DNA of 52,058 bases from an uncultured Angelakisella sp. (GCA_934524965.1 CAKSYU010000010.1:1-52058); one strand, 5' to 3'; positions 7,582-17,096 are shown, numbered from the stretch's first letter. Numbers and translations are program-made. Notes: generated by a model from the sequence alone, not told the origin.

Positions 7582-8883
7582 TTACTTTCTTATCATCTGC
7601 TTGCCCATCTGGTTATAGGCAACCAGATGGCGCTTGGCAGGACATACATAGGCACAGCAGCCGCATTCCATGCACAGATTAACCTTCAGTGCCTTCAGTG
7701 CCTCAACGTTCTCGGCATGGTAGGCACGGTCCAATGCTGCCGGGCTCAGGCTCAGCGGGCAGGCGCGCAGGCAACGTCCGCAGCGAATACAGGCAGTCTC
7801 TGCCGCCATCTTCGCTTCTTTTTCGTTAAAGACCAAAAGTCCGTTATTGTTCTTGTGAATGACCGCCTGATCGTCCCGGCAGGAGGTACCCATCATGGGA
7901 CCGCCCAGAATGATCTCGGCAGGCTCACCCTTGTAGCCGCCGCAGAAGTTGATGATATCCTCCAGCTTGGCGCCGATGGGGACCCACACATTCTTCGGCT
8001 CCGCCACCGCGCCGCCGTCTACCGTTACCAACCGGCTTACCAACGGCATGCCGGTCTTGGCATACTCCGCCAGCTTGATGACCGTACCGACATTCATGAC
8101 CAGCACGCCCACATCGCTGGGCAGCTTGCCCTCGGGAATCACGCGACCGGTCGCTTCGTAAACGATGACCTTTTCGGCACCCTGCGGATAACGGGATTTC
8201 AGCTCCAGCACTTCCAGCTTGCTGCCCTTTGCCGCAGCGTCCGCCTTGATCTTCTCGATTGCCTTGGGTTTATTGTTTTCGATACCGATCACCGCGCGGC
8301 CATTCGGCATATGGCGCAGCACCAGCTCCGCGCCCTCCAGCAGCAGGTCGGTCTTTTCCAGCATGATGCGGTAATCGCAGGTGAGATACGGCTCGCACTC
8401 GGCGCCGTTGATCACAAGGGTGTCGATTTGAGCGTTTTTCAGCCCCGCCAGCTTGATGCTGGTGGGGAAGCCCGCGCCACCCAGACCCATCAGTCCGCAG
8501 GCGCGCGCCGCTTTCAGAACGTCCTCCAGCTCATCGCCGATAACGGGCGGGGTCAGCGTCTCGTCAACGGTCTGCTCGCCATCGGTGGTGATGACGACGG
8601 CTTCCGACTTTGCGCCGCGGGCGTTAAAGATCTGCTCGATGGCTTTCACCTTGCCCGATACGCTGGAATGGATCGGCGCCGAGACCGCCGCTTCGCTGTC
8701 GCCGATAAGCTGACCGACCTTGACGGTATCGCCAACCTTTACAACAGGCTTGCAGGGGGCGCCGATGTGCTGAGACATGGAAATGGTGACCTCCGCCGGT
8801 ACCGGCATGGTCACGCTTTCCAACTCGGCTGTGTTCTTGTGGTGCTTCACATGAATACTGGGAAGCGAATGGAACATAGCCAC
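7582..8883 (-). CDS. rnfC: RnfC, NADH-binding subunit
   Basis: A 433-residue soluble subunit. The N-terminal part has the RnfC barrel-sandwich region (HIGAPCKPVVKVGDTVKVGQ). The middle has the flavin- and NADH-binding Rossmann-like domain with GLGGAGFPTSIKL and INGAECEPYLTCD. The C-terminus carries two 4Fe-4S motifs, CIRCGRCLRACP and CMECGCCAYVCP. It delivers electrons to NAD+ on the cytoplasmic face. It is the second gene of the operon, 20 bases after the Gx-transporter-like gene. Confidence 0.96.
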   Translation of the reverse strand: MAMFHSLPSIHVKHHKNTAELESVTMPVPAEVTISMSQHIGAPCKPVVKVGDTVKVGQLIGDSEAAVSAPIHSSVSGKVKAIEQIFNARGAKSEAVVITTDGEQTVDETLTPPVIGDELEDVLKAARACGLMGLGGAGFPTSIKLAGLKNAQIDTLVINGAECEPYLTCDYRIMLEKTDLLLEGAELVLRHMPNGRAVIGIENNKPKAIEKIKADAAAKGSKLEVLELKSRYPQGAEKVIVYEATGRVIPEGKLPSDVGVLVMNVGTVIKLAEYAKTGMPLVSRLVTVDGGAVAEPKNVWVPIGAKLEDIINFCGGYKGEPAEIILGGPMMGTSCRDDQAVIHKNNNGLLVFNEKEAKMAAETACIRCGRCLRACPLSLSPAALDRAYHAENVEALKALKVNLCMECGCCAYVCPAKRHLVAYNQMGKQMIRK

Positions 8884-8903
8884 AGGTATCCCTCCTAATC
8901 TTT

Positions 8904-9428
8904 TTATTTCAAGTTTAAGCGGTTCAGGTAGGGCAGCACTACCCGCAGCGCCATACCGGTGATAGCGCCCATCAGCAGTCCCGCCGCCAGAAGAACCGGA
9001 AAGTAATACCAGACATACTGGTTATTGATGATAAAACGAGCCATAACAAGCTGACCGATATTATGCGCTGCCCCGCCGAAAATACTAAGCAGCAGGTATT
9101 GCTTTTTAATCCCCGGCAAAAGGGAAAGCAGCAGCATGACCGTCACCGAGAAAATACCGCCCGCCGCGCTCATGGCGGCAGCCACCGCCCCGCGGGTCAG
9201 CAGTACAAACAGGGCTTTTAGCACCGCGATGGTGTAGCCGCTTACCGGTCCCAGTACAAACAGGGCATACATGGTAACGATATTGGAAAGCCCCAGCCGG
9301 ATCCCCGGCGGCAGCATGGGCAGGGCAGGCAGCAGCGATTCCAGAAAGCTGAGCGCCATTGCCAGCGCAAACAACAGCCCCATCAGTGCCAGTCGTTTCA
9401 CTTTTCGGCTGCGGTTCTGTGCTGCCAT
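8904..9428 (-). CDS. Gx transporter / Hpre_diP_synt_I family membrane protein
   Basis: A 174-residue protein with about five membrane helices, beginning after a short basic N-terminus. The pattern GIRLGLSNIVTMYALFVLGP and the helix-breaking GGAAHNIGQLV match the family named heptaprenyl diphosphate synthase component I or Gx transporter, whose true role is unclear. It is the first gene of the Rnf operon, 20 bases before rnfC and behind the operon promoter, so a link to the flavin-dependent pump or to quinone/flavin supply is likely by context only. A TAGGAGG-type site lies five bases before the ATG. Confidence 0.82.
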   Translation of the reverse strand: MAAQNRSRKVKRLALMGLLFALAMALSFLESLLPALPMLPPGIRLGLSNIVTMYALFVLGPVSGYTIAVLKALFVLLTRGAVAAAMSAAGGIFSVTVMLLLSLLPGIKKQYLLLSIFGGAAHNIGQLVMARFIINNQYVWYYFPVLLAAGLLMGAITGMALRVVLPYLNRLNLK

Positions 9429-9456
9429 GCGTTCCTCCCTATTTGGTCACCCTATT

Positions 9457-9485
9457 ATTGTAATTGCCTTTTCGCCCTTTTTCAA
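9457..9485 (-). promoter_or_regulatory. Sigma-A promoter of the rnf operon
   Basis: -35 TTGAAA (9480-9485), 17-bp spacer, -10 TACAAT (9457-9462), reading leftward about 30 bp before the first gene. A further AT-rich stretch with TATAAT on the same strand lies near 9515-9525 but lacks a good -35. Confidence 0.75.
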
Positions 9486-9582
9486 GCGCTCCAAGGCTTT
9501 TTCAGCAATTTTAATTATAAAAGAATAGCATGTTTGTTATACATCATTCAAAAATACTATTTACGCTATTAAATCACTACTG

Positions 9583-9623
9583 AAAAAAACTGGTGAAGCA
9601 GAAAAACCTCTTACTTCACCAGT
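9583..9623 (-). terminator. Intrinsic terminator downstream of the CD1247-type gene
   Basis: Perfect 10-bp arms ACTGGTGAAG/CTTCACCAGT (9589-9598 and 9614-9623) followed, reading leftward, by a run of seven Ts (complement of 9583-9589). It separates the efp unit from the rnf operon. Confidence 0.9.
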
Positions 9624-9645
9624 CTCCGGTCAGCTTTTTGCCGGA

Positions 9646-10125
9646 TCAATCCATGTCGCAGCCGGTGCAGCCTTCGCAGTCACCCTCGCAGTCCAGATCG
9701 TCCAGGTCAAATTCCAGCTTTTCGCCGCAGTTGGGGCAGTCGATCTCGCCCTCGCACAGCATGCTTTCATCTACGCAGATGGTATCGCCGCAGGTAGGGC
9801 ACTTTACTTCGTACAGGGGCTCATCCTCATCATCGAACTCATCATAGTCGTCCAGACCATAATCATCGTCCTCATCAAAGTCGTAGTCCTCGTCCTCATC
9901 GTCTTCCTCATACAGGGCGTCTTCGACATCCTGCAGATCATCGTCGATGGCATCAACGACCTCGCCCAGCTCCTCTACCGCGTCTTCCAAATCGGTAACG
10001 GAGAGCGCCAGATCATCCAGCACCTCGATCACATTCAGCAGGACCTTGCCCTCAGCGGTGGTGTCGGTCAGCTTAAGACCGTCCGCCAGTCCGCGCAGGT
10101 ATGCAACTTTTTCAACAACAGTCAT
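9646..10125 (-). CDS. Acidic zinc-ribbon protein of the CD1247 N-terminal domain type
   Basis: A 159-residue protein. Residues 1-50 form a helical domain (MTVVEKVAYLRGLADGLKL) seen in many Clostridia and named after CD1247. A long, almost purely acidic linker of Asp/Glu with a few Tyr runs from about 70 to 103. It is followed by a zinc ribbon CPTCGDTIC...CPNCGEKL and a second Cys-rich acidic tail ending CEGDCEGCTGCDMD. The function is unknown. The cysteine spacing supports zinc binding, and the acidic linker suggests a DNA mimic or a protein-protein contact surface (inference). It lies 57 bases after efp, probably in the same transcript. Confidence 0.8.
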   Translation of the reverse strand: MTVVEKVAYLRGLADGLKLTDTTAEGKVLLNVIEVLDDLALSVTDLEDAVEELGEVVDAIDDDLQDVEDALYEEDDEDEDYDFDEDDDYGLDDYDEFDDEDEPLYEVKCPTCGDTICVDESMLCEGEIDCPNCGEKLEFDLDDLDCEGDCEGCTGCDMD

Positions 10126-10182
10126 TTTCGTACCTCCCTATTCGGTTCGGATCATTGCAATGACAAAACGGAAAGGCATGTG

Positions 10183-10740
10183 TTACGCTCTCTCCATGTA
10201 CTCACCGGTTCTGGTATCCACGCGGATCATATCGCCCTCGTTGATGAACAGAGGAACCTTGATCTCGGCGCCGGTCTCCAGAGTAGCGGGCTTCAGGGTA
10301 TTGGTGGCGGTGTTGCCAGCAAAGCCGGGATCGGTCTTGGTGACCTCCAGCTCCATAAAGAAGGGAGGCTCTACACCGAACACGCTGCCCTTGTAGGAAA
10401 GGATCTTGCAAACGGTGTTCTCCTTGACAAACTTGAAGTTGTCGCCCAGAACATTCTTGCTGATCGGGACATTCTCATAGGTCTCCTGATCCATGAAATA
10501 GTACAGATCGCCATCGGAATACAGGTATTCCATATCTTTTCTCTCGATATAGGCGGTCGGATACTTATCAGAGGGGTTAAAGGTACGTTCGGTCACGGCA
10601 CCGGTGATCACATTGCGGATCTTGGTGCGGACAAAAGCGGCGCCCTTGCCGGGTTTAACATGCTGGAACTCGATGATCTGATAGACATTGCCGTCCATAT
10701 CAAAGGTCACACCGTTCCGGAAATCGCCTGCACTTACCAT
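10183..10740 (-). CDS. efp: Elongation factor P
   Basis: A 185-residue, full-length EF-P with KOW-like domain I and two OB domains. The tip loop [12 protein letters not shown] carries Lys32, the site modified in many bacteria. EF-P binds the ribosome and eases peptide-bond formation in runs of proline. The C-terminal signature (GEMIRVDT-like, here [17 protein letters not shown]) is intact. It lies downstream of a pepQ-like gene, as in many Firmicutes, but has its own promoter in the 82-bp gap. Confidence 0.97.
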   Translation of the reverse strand: MVSAGDFRNGVTFDMDGNVYQIIEFQHVKPGKGAAFVRTKIRNVITGAVTERTFNPSDKYPTAYIERKDMEYLYSDGDLYYFMDQETYENVPISKNVLGDNFKFVKENTVCKILSYKGSVFGVEPPFFMELEVTKTDPGFAGNTATNTLKPATLETGAEIKVPLFINEGDMIRVDTRTGEYMERA

Positions 10741-10785
10741 AGTTCAAAAACCTCCAAGGATATAATATACGGATTTAACTATCTG

Positions 10786-10815
10786 ATTTTAACATATAAT
10801 AGTGGCTGATTGCAA
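10786..10815 (-). promoter_or_regulatory. Probable sigma-A promoter of efp
   Basis: -35 TTGCAA (10810-10815), 18-bp spacer, -10 TAAAAT (10786-10791), reading leftward; a second AT-rich -10-like TATAAT is closer to the gene. GGAGG lies shortly before the efp ATG. Confidence 0.55.
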
Positions 10816-10822
10816 GGGTTTT

Positions 10823-11896
10823 TCACAGGATAATCAGCTCTTTGGGGCTGTTTGTCAGATCTTTTGTGCCATCGGGCGCAAACCAGACCATATCCTCGAT
10901 GCGGACGCCGAAGCGACCCTCCAGATAAATACCCGGTTCCACGGTGATGACCATGCCCTGACGGCAGGTGGTCTCCGGCGCGATGGAGGGCGAGAAGCCC
11001 GGCATCTCGTGGATCTCGATGCCGACGGAGTGACCCAGACTGTGCCCGAAGCAGCCCTCATAACCCGCGTTGTAAATAAGGTCGCGGGCAGCGGCATCTA
11101 CCGCGCGGCAGGAGGCGCCCTCCACTGCCTTCTCGATCCCGAGGAGCTGCGCGGCAAGCACGGTATCATACACCTTACGCATTTCATCGGTCGGCTCACC
11201 GATGGCGACGGTACGGGTCATATCAGAGCAGTAGCCGCCCCAGTAGGCGCCGTAATCCATCGTGAAGAAATCACCCTGCTGCAGGGGACGGTCGCCCGGC
11301 TCGGCGTGCGGCTTGGCGGAATTGGGGCCGCTGGCGGCAATGGTCTCGAATGCCAAGCCATCGGCACCCAGACGGCGCATACAGTATTCCAGATAAGCGG
11401 CGATCTCCTTTTCGGTCTTGCCTGCCTTGATGAAGTCAAGGATCTCGAGGAAAGAGGCATCGGTGATGCTCTGCGCCTTGCGGATCGCTGCGATCTCGCT
11501 CTCGTCCTTGATGGAGCGCATCTCCAGAATTTCATCGTTCAGCGTGGCATCGGTCAGGAACTCATACTCCGGCAGCCGCTCGCGGTAGGTCTCCAGCGCG
11601 CCGACGGTCACATAGCCGGTCTCGATGGCAACGGTCTTTGCGCCGTGCTTTTTCAGCAGCGCGCCGATCTGCTCGTACAGCTTATCCTGCAGAATGACCT
11701 CGGCACCGGTCACGGTCGCCTTGGCGATCTCGATATAACGGAAATCGATGATGAAATAGGCGGTATTGCGGAACGCGACCAGCGTACCGGCGGAAGAACC
11801 CAATCCGGTAAAATAGCGGCGGTTCACATCGGAGGTGATCAGGGCGGCATCGGCGCCCTCCGGCAGCGCTTTCATCAGCTTTTCAATACGGTTCAT
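10823..11896 (-). CDS. M24B-family Xaa-Pro aminopeptidase/dipeptidase
   Basis: A 357-residue pita-bread metallopeptidase. An N-terminal creatinase-like domain covers about 1-125 and the catalytic domain follows. Metal ligands are visible in MDYGAYWGGYCSDMTRT (two Asp), GHSLGHSVGIEIHE (His), VITVEPGIYL (Glu) and GVRIEDMV (Glu). It cleaves peptides at X-Pro bonds in the cytoplasm. Size and gene order just before efp are typical for the Firmicute PepQ/YqhT group. It overlaps the upstream TIM-barrel gene by 4 bp. Confidence 0.93.
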   Translation of the reverse strand: MNRIEKLMKALPEGADAALITSDVNRRYFTGLGSSAGTLVAFRNTAYFIIDFRYIEIAKATVTGAEVILQDKLYEQIGALLKKHGAKTVAIETGYVTVGALETYRERLPEYEFLTDATLNDEILEMRSIKDESEIAAIRKAQSITDASFLEILDFIKAGKTEKEIAAYLEYCMRRLGADGLAFETIAASGPNSAKPHAEPGDRPLQQGDFFTMDYGAYWGGYCSDMTRTVAIGEPTDEMRKVYDTVLAAQLLGIEKAVEGASCRAVDAAARDLIYNAGYEGCFGHSLGHSVGIEIHEMPGFSPSIAPETTCRQGMVITVEPGIYLEGRFGVRIEDMVWFAPDGTKDLTNSPKELIIL

Positions 11897-12762
11897 ACTT
11901 GCATCTTCCTTTCTTCTGCTTCTTTATACAGGTCTCGCATCGTTGCGGCGTCCTCCGCCTGCGTCCCTGCCGATTCGCAAATGATGGTGGGCTGGCTGTC
12001 GTACTTCACCAGCACCTCCGCCAGCGGCGCGAAGTACGGACCGTAGGTGGTATCGGCAAAGGTCAGGTGGCGTTTTTCTCCGCCGTTTTCGGTGTACTCT
12101 ATCTGAGAAAAATGGGAATGGAAGCACTTCATACGCTGCTCCCCTATCTCATTCTTCATCGTCAGCAAAATGCGTTCGTAGTCCTCCGCCCCGCGGATAC
12201 TCCCCAGCGTGCGGGCATTCAGGTGCCCGAAATCCACGCAGGGCAGCAGACGGTCGTCCAGCTTGCACAGCTCCATTACTTCCTCCAGCGTGCCTAGTTG
12301 GTTGAACTTGCCCATGACCTCCGGACATACGATAATATGCCCCAGATGTGCCTCGTCCAGCGCTGTCAGCGCCAGCTTCATGGTTTCCTTGGCAAGGGCA
12401 AGCGCTTCCTCACGGCTGATCTTAGCGCAGGAGCCGGAATGAACGACAATGCGCTTCGCTCCCATTAGGTCGGCGGCTTCGGCGGATTCCATAATGTACT
12501 TTACGCTGTTCAGCCGCTTTTCCTCCTCCACGCTGGAAAGGGAAATATAATACGGCGCGTGCAGCGAAAGCTGGATATCCCGCGCCTCGCAGCCCGCTTT
12601 CAGCTTCAGTACACTTTCGCGGTTGATGCGCACCCCGCGTCCGCACTGGTACTCGTAGGCATTCAGCCCCATCTTTTCCAGATACTCGGGGATTTGCGGG
12701 GTGGACTTGTATCCCATCGCGGTAAAGCTCTCGGCATTGCCGGCGGGTCCTATTCTTATCAT
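11893..12762 (-). CDS. TIM-barrel protein of the endonuclease IV / xylose isomerase-like family
   Basis: A 289-residue AP-endonuclease-2-type TIM barrel. Candidate metal ligands are seen in RIVVHSGS, IIVCPEVMGK, CVDFGHLNAR and KCFHSHFSQ, which match the His/Glu/Asp positions of Nfo-like enzymes. I start it at the ATG at 12762 (MIRIGPAGNAES), with GGAGG eight bases upstream; the longer frame runs into yqeG. It could be a DNA-repair endonuclease IV paralogue or a sugar-metabolising isomerase-like enzyme; sequence alone does not decide. It overlaps yqeG and the peptidase gene by 4 bp each. Confidence 0.8.
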   Translation of the reverse strand: MIRIGPAGNAESFTAMGYKSTPQIPEYLEKMGLNAYEYQCGRGVRINRESVLKLKAGCEARDIQLSLHAPYYISLSSVEEEKRLNSVKYIMESAEAADLMGAKRIVVHSGSCAKISREEALALAKETMKLALTALDEAHLGHIIVCPEVMGKFNQLGTLEEVMELCKLDDRLLPCVDFGHLNARTLGSIRGAEDYERILLTMKNEIGEQRMKCFHSHFSQIEYTENGGEKRHLTFADTTYGPYFAPLAEVLVKYDSQPTIICESAGTQAEDAATMRDLYKEAEERKMQV

Positions 12763-13268
12763 TTGCTTTCCCTCCTTTTCCGGCGGTGGTAGCGCCGCAG
12801 CAGCGGTTTTTCCAGCGGGCGCTTGATGCGGTACAGCCCGTAGCCCTCCTCGGCATACGGCTCCACCAGTATGGTCATGCAGCCGCACAGGTTGCCACAC
12901 AGAATATCGGTAAAAAGCTGATCGCCAATCAATGCAGTCTGCTGCGGACTAACGCCGAATTCCTTCATTTTGGCAAGCGCCACCTTCTTTTTCGGCTTAG
13001 CGGCATCGGCAATATAGCCCAGCCCCAATCGGTTGGCAAAGGGCGCCACCCGCAGCTCGTGGTTATTGGAGATAACAAACAGGCGAAGTCCCGCCTGCCG
13101 CTGCCGATCCAGCCATTCCATCACCTCCGGCTTTATTTCCTGACTATTGTCGCCGGTCAGTGTGTTATCTACATCCAGCAGCAGCGCGCGGATACCGTGC
13201 TGTGTAAAAAAATCCGTCGGGATCTCCTCGATCCGGTGAAAATCGTACTGCGGGGTCAAAAGCGGCAA
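12759..13268 (-). CDS. YqeG-family HAD IIIA phosphatase
   Basis: A 169-residue HAD-superfamily enzyme. The nucleophile motif is LLLDVDNTLTGDNS (DxD at about residues 32-34), motif II is in FVISNN, and the basic motif III and acidic motif IV are in KPKKKV and IGDQLFTD. The YqeG group includes phosphatidylglycerophosphatases and general sugar-phosphate phosphatases. First gene of a tightly overlapping leftward set with the TIM-barrel and peptidase genes. Confidence 0.9.
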   Translation of the reverse strand: MPLLTPQYDFHRIEEIPTDFFTQHGIRALLLDVDNTLTGDNSQEIKPEVMEWLDRQRQAGLRLFVISNNHELRVAPFANRLGLGYIADAAKPKKKVALAKMKEFGVSPQQTALIGDQLFTDILCGNLCGCMTILVEPYAEEGYGLYRIKRPLEKPLLRRYHRRKRRESK

Positions 13269-13364
13269 GGGGTCACGCTCCTTTTTTGAGGTATTCCGGC
13301 ACTATTATAACAACATGGCGGCATAAAATAAAGCCCCAGATAAAAAAGTATCTGCGCTAAATGG

Positions 13365-13396
13365 AAAAGGCAGACGGGGGAAACCCATCTGCCTTT
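13365..13396 (-). terminator. Terminator of rpsU
   Basis: AAAGGCAGA/TCTGCCTTT arms around a 13-base loop; reading leftward the second arm ends in TTTT. A smaller CAGATA/TATCTG hairpin follows at 13337-13354. Confidence 0.75.
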
Positions 13397-13421
13397 GTTC
13401 CGGTTGCAATAAAGATCAAGA

Positions 13422-13598
13422 TTACTTGTACTTGCGCTTACGAGCAGCCTCGGACTTTTTCTTGCGCTTAACGGAAGGTTTCTCATAATGCTCGCGCTTG
13501 CGGACTTCCGCCAAAACACCAGATCTGGCGCAGGAACGCTTAAACCGTCTGAGAGCACTATCCAGCGACTCGTTATCTTTTACTCTGATCTCTGCCAT
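13422..13598 (-). CDS. rpsU: 30S ribosomal protein S21
   Basis: A 58-residue basic protein, [19 protein letters not shown]... ending KRKYK, clearly S21: the [11 protein letters not shown] pattern and a C-terminal Lys/Arg-rich helix. S21 joins the small subunit late, near the anti-Shine-Dalgarno region of 16S rRNA. A GGGAGG lies before the ATG. It has its own promoter (13660-13689) and terminator. Because it is short it can be hidden by an overlapping, non-coding frame that ends at 13558. Confidence 0.97.
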   Translation of the reverse strand: MAEIRVKDNESLDSALRRFKRSCARSGVLAEVRKREHYEKPSVKRKKKSEAARKRKYK

Positions 13599-13659
13599 TT
13601 ACTATTCCCTCCCTACGCCTACGGCTGGAGTTATATCCTAATAACAGGATAACACATAG

Positions 13660-13689
13660 ATTATACAATATCGCAATTTACTATGTCAA
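13660..13689 (-). promoter_or_regulatory. Sigma-A promoter of rpsU
   Basis: Perfect -35 TTGACA (13684-13689) and perfect -10 TATAAT (13660-13665) with an 18-bp spacer, reading leftward. A small TTATCC/GGATAA hairpin lies in the leader before the ribosome-binding site. Confidence 0.87.
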
Positions 13690-13718
13690 GAGATTTTTAT
13701 TGAACAAAACCTCGCAAT

Positions 13719-16124
13719 TTATTTTGCCACGATATTGTAGAGCTTACCCTTGACATAAATTTCTTTCAGCACGGTCTTGCCCTCCAGCGCCGTCTTGACG
13801 CTGTCATTCGCGATCACCAGTGCCTTCACCGCTTCCTCGGTGCTGTCGGTGGAGATCATCAGGCGCGCCTTGATCTTGCCGCTTACCTGCACCGCGATCT
13901 CCACAGCGGCGTCCACGCACTTAGCAGGGTCGTATTCGGGCCACTTCGCCTTCGCCAGCATCTCCTTGCCGCCGATGGCTTCGTTGATCTCCTCGGTAAT
14001 GTGCGGCGCAAAGGGATTAAGCAGGGTGATGAAGGTCATCAGTTCGCCGCGGGTCACGCTGCCTTTATCGTAGATCTCGTTCAGCACGCTCATCATGGCG
14101 GCGATGGCGGTATTGCACTTCAGTCCCTCGATATCCTCGCTCACCTTCTTGATGAGCTTGTGGAAGCTGCCCTCCAGCTCGGGGGAATAGCCCGTCTCAT
14201 CGGTCATGATATCGGTCAGTGCCGCCACACGCTCCAGGAAGCGCTTGCTGCCCTTAATGGAGGAGGTGTTCCACGGCGCGGTCTTTTCAAAGTCGCCAAT
14301 GAACATTTCGTACATTCTAAGGGTATCGGCACCGTACTGTGCCACCACATCATCGGGGTTGACGACGTTGCCGCGGGATTTACTCATCTTCTCGCCGTTT
14401 TCGCCCAGGATCATACCATGGCTGGTACGCTTGGCATACGGCTCCTTGCAGGAGACCACACCGATATCGTACAGGAACTTATGCCAGAAACGAGAATACA
14501 GAAGATGCAGTGTGGTGTGCTCCATACCGCCGTTATACCAGTCTACCGGCATCCAGTAGTCCAGTGCCTCCTTGGCAGCCAGTGCATTGGCATTGTGCGG
14601 GTCGCAGTAGCGCAGGAAATACCACGAGGAGCCCGCCCACTGGGGCATGGTATCGGTCTCACGCTCGGCAGGACCGCCGCAGCAGGGGCAGGTGGTTTTT
14701 ACCCAGTCAGTCAGCTTTGCCAGCGGGGATTCCCCATTATCGGTCGGCTCATAGCTTTCCACCTCCGGCAGGCGCAGCGGCAGTTCCTCTTCGGGGATCG
14801 CCACCCAGCCGCACTTGGGGCAGTTCACCAGCGGGATCGGCTCGCCCCAGTAGCGCTGACGGGAAAATACCCAGTCACGCAGCTTGTAGTTCACCTTGGT
14901 CTCGCCCTTGTTCTGCTCCTCCAGCCACTTGATGATGGCTTTTTTCGCTTCCTCCACGGTCATGCCGTCCAGGAAACCGGAATTGACCAAAATGCCGGTG
15001 GCACAGTCGGTAAAGGCCTCCTTTTCCACATCGCCGCCCTTTACCACCTCAATGATGGGCAGACCGAACTTTTTGGCGAACTCCCAGTCACGGGTATCGT
15101 GTCCGGGCACCGCCATGATAGCGCCGGTGCCGTAGCTCATCAGGACATAGTCAGAAATGAAGATGGGGATCTCCTTGCCGTTGACGGGGTTGATAGCGGC
15201 AACGCCTGCCAGCCGCACGCCGGTCTTATCCTTTGCCATCTCGGTACGCTCAAAGTCGGACTTGCGGGCGGAGACCTCCTGATAGGTACGGACCTCCTCC
15301 ATATTGCCGATGCGGTCAGCCCATTTTTCAATATAGGGGTGCTCCGGCGACATGACCATGTAGGTCGCACCGAACAGCGTATCGGGGCGGGTGGTGTAGA
15401 TCTTCAGCTTATCGCCGCCGGTGGTGTCAAACTCCACCTCGGCGCCGGTGGAACGCCCGATCCAGTTGATCTGGGATGTCTTGACGCGCTCCAGATAATT
15501 CACATCGGAAAGGTCATCAATGAGCCGCTGGGCGTAGGCGGTGATCTTCAGCATCCACTGGCTCTTTACCTTGTGAATGACCTCGCTGCCGCAGCGCTCG
15601 CACACGCCGTTGACCACTTCCTCGTTTGCCAGCACGCACTTGCAGCTGGTGCACCAGTTGACGGACATTTCCTTCTTATACGCCAACCCTTTTTTGAAAA
15701 GCTGCAGGAAGATCCACTGGGTCCACTTGTAATAGGCGGGGTCGGTGGTGTTGATCTCCCGATCCCAGTCGAAGGAAAGACCCAGACTTTGCAGCTGCGC
15801 CTTGAAGTGCGCCACATTCTGCGCCGTTACGATCTCGGGGTGAATGTGATTCTTGATGGCGAAATTCTCGGTGGGCAAACCAAAGGCGTCCCAGCCCATG
15901 GGATACAGTACATTATAGCCCTGCATGCGGCGCTTTCTCGCCACGATATCCAGGGCGGTGTAGGAGCGCGGGTGTCCTACATGCAGTCCCTGACCGGAGG
16001 GGTACGGGAACTCCACCAGCGCATAATACTTCGGCTTGGTATAGTCATTTTCGGCATGGAATACATGGGCTTCTTCCCACTTCTTTTGCCACTTCGGTTC
16101 AATTTCTTTAAATTCGTGTTTCAA
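13719..16124 (-). CDS. leuS: Leucyl-tRNA synthetase
   Basis: An 801-residue class I aminoacyl-tRNA synthetase. The HIGH-type motif is in [19 protein letters not shown] (about residues 40-58), an editing (CP1) domain follows, a zinc-binding [22 protein letters not shown] sits near residue 165 (two CxxC pairs), and the KMSKS loop [14 protein letters not shown] is near residue 577. It charges tRNA-Leu. It is 43 bases after rsfS; there is no room for a T-box leader, so it is read with the upstream genes. Confidence 0.97.
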   Translation of the reverse strand: MKHEFKEIEPKWQKKWEEAHVFHAENDYTKPKYYALVEFPYPSGQGLHVGHPRSYTALDIVARKRRMQGYNVLYPMGWDAFGLPTENFAIKNHIHPEIVTAQNVAHFKAQLQSLGLSFDWDREINTTDPAYYKWTQWIFLQLFKKGLAYKKEMSVNWCTSCKCVLANEEVVNGVCERCGSEVIHKVKSQWMLKITAYAQRLIDDLSDVNYLERVKTSQINWIGRSTGAEVEFDTTGGDKLKIYTTRPDTLFGATYMVMSPEHPYIEKWADRIGNMEEVRTYQEVSARKSDFERTEMAKDKTGVRLAGVAAINPVNGKEIPIFISDYVLMSYGTGAIMAVPGHDTRDWEFAKKFGLPIIEVVKGGDVEKEAFTDCATGILVNSGFLDGMTVEEAKKAIIKWLEEQNKGETKVNYKLRDWVFSRQRYWGEPIPLVNCPKCGWVAIPEEELPLRLPEVESYEPTDNGESPLAKLTDWVKTTCPCCGGPAERETDTMPQWAGSSWYFLRYCDPHNANALAAKEALDYWMPVDWYNGGMEHTTLHLLYSRFWHKFLYDIGVVSCKEPYAKRTSHGMILGENGEKMSKSRGNVVNPDDVVAQYGADTLRMYEMFIGDFEKTAPWNTSSIKGSKRFLERVAALTDIMTDETGYSPELEGSFHKLIKKVSEDIEGLKCNTAIAAMMSVLNEIYDKGSVTRGELMTFITLLNPFAPHITEEINEAIGGKEMLAKAKWPEYDPAKCVDAAVEIAVQVSGKIKARLMISTDSTEEAVKALVIANDSVKTALEGKTVLKEIYVKGKLYNIVAK

Positions 16125-16167
16125 CGGTCTGTCCTCCCAACCTCATTCGGCTTTTTTATCTCGGTTA

Positions 16168-16524
16168 TTATGCTTCGTTGTCCAGTTCCAGCGGCACGCG
16201 GGGCGCATCTGCCCACACACGGTCGATGCTGTAGAAATTGCGGGTCTCGGCATAGAAAATATGGACGATGACATCACGGTAGTCCATCAGGATCCACTGG
16301 GCGGAGCTGCGCCCCTCGATGCGCTTCGGCTCGATGCCCTGCCGTCCCAGATAGTCGTCCAGATCCTCGCACAGCGATTTGACCAGCGTAGTATTGCTGG
16401 CGGTCGCCACCACAAAGTAGTCGCCGATGGTGGTCAGCTCCCCGATCTGGATCACCTCCAGATCCGTCGCCTTTTTGCTGTCCAGAAATTTTGCGATAGA
16501 AAGAGCAAGTTCCTTGGAATTCAT
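16168..16524 (-). CDS. rsfS: Ribosomal silencing factor RsfS
   Basis: A 118-residue RsfS/YbeB/Iojap protein. Hallmarks are GDYFVVATASN and the C-terminal IEGRSSAQWILMDYRDVIVHIF. It binds L14 on the 50S subunit and blocks subunit joining when nutrients are scarce. It overlaps yqeK by 4 bp in the conserved nadD-yqeK-rsfS set. Confidence 0.96.
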   Translation of the reverse strand: MNSKELALSIAKFLDSKKATDLEVIQIGELTTIGDYFVVATASNTTLVKSLCEDLDDYLGRQGIEPKRIEGRSSAQWILMDYRDVIVHIFYAETRNFYSIDRVWADAPRVPLELDNEA

Positions 16525-17096
16525 GGTTTTTCCTCCTTGCAGATCATAACATATTCATTGTAAGCCTGCCAGCTTTCGCGGCAGATGGGGCTGCGGCGCC
16601 GGGTCAGCTTGCCGATGGTATAGCACAGCGCGTACAGCATCGCCCCGTCCAGGGAGCGTTCCGTCCAGCGCCGCATTTCCTCCACATCGGGGTAGTGCCG
16701 TCCCTCCTCGGTCAGGTCGGCAAGATATACGATCTTTTCCAGCCGGCTCATACCGGCGCGCGCCACGGTGTGGTAACGCACCGCGTTTTCGATGTCCTTA
16801 TCGTGCACGCCGTAGCGACCCAGTATCTCCGCTGCCGCAAAGCCGTGAATGAGCTGCGGCTGCTCCCGAAAATCGATTTCGGTCATTATAGCACTTCGCC
16901 CCATGATTTGCAATGCTTCCGGAAGGGGCATTTCCTTGCAGCAGTCGTGCAGGATACCGGCGACCGCCGCCTTTTCGGGGGCCTCTCCCCAGCGACGGGC
17001 AAGGCGTTCCGCCTCCCGCTCCACGCCAAGGGAGTGCCGGTAGCGCTCCTCGCTCATCAGCGGGCGGATCGCTTTTCGCATTTCCTCACGGGTCAT
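16521..17096 (-). CDS. yqeK: YqeK-type HD-domain symmetrical Ap4A hydrolase
   Basis: A 191-residue HD-domain protein. The metal-binding set starts with YRHSLGVE, then ILHDCCKEMP with the HD pair, then HGFAAAEILG and the late Asp in IVYLADLTEEGRHYP. YqeK enzymes cut diadenosine tetraphosphate into two ADP, using iron at the site. It lies between nadD and rsfS with 4-bp overlaps on both sides, the usual Firmicute order. Confidence 0.92.
   Translation of the reverse strand: MTREEMRKAIRPLMSEERYRHSLGVEREAERLARRWGEAPEKAAVAGILHDCCKEMPLPEALQIMGRSAIMTEIDFREQPQLIHGFAAAEILGRYGVHDKDIENAVRYHTVARAGMSRLEKIVYLADLTEEGRHYPDVEEMRRWTERSLDGAMLYALCYTIGKLTRRRSPICRESWQAYNEYVMICKEEKP

Noticed and set aside
13256..13558. 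Minus-strand frame of 100 codons over the S21 gene
   Set aside because: It is out of frame with rpsU, which matches S21 exactly and has its own ribosome site, promoter and terminator.
16125..16167. T-box leader for leuS
   Set aside because: Only 43 bases separate leuS from rsfS, too few for a T-box.
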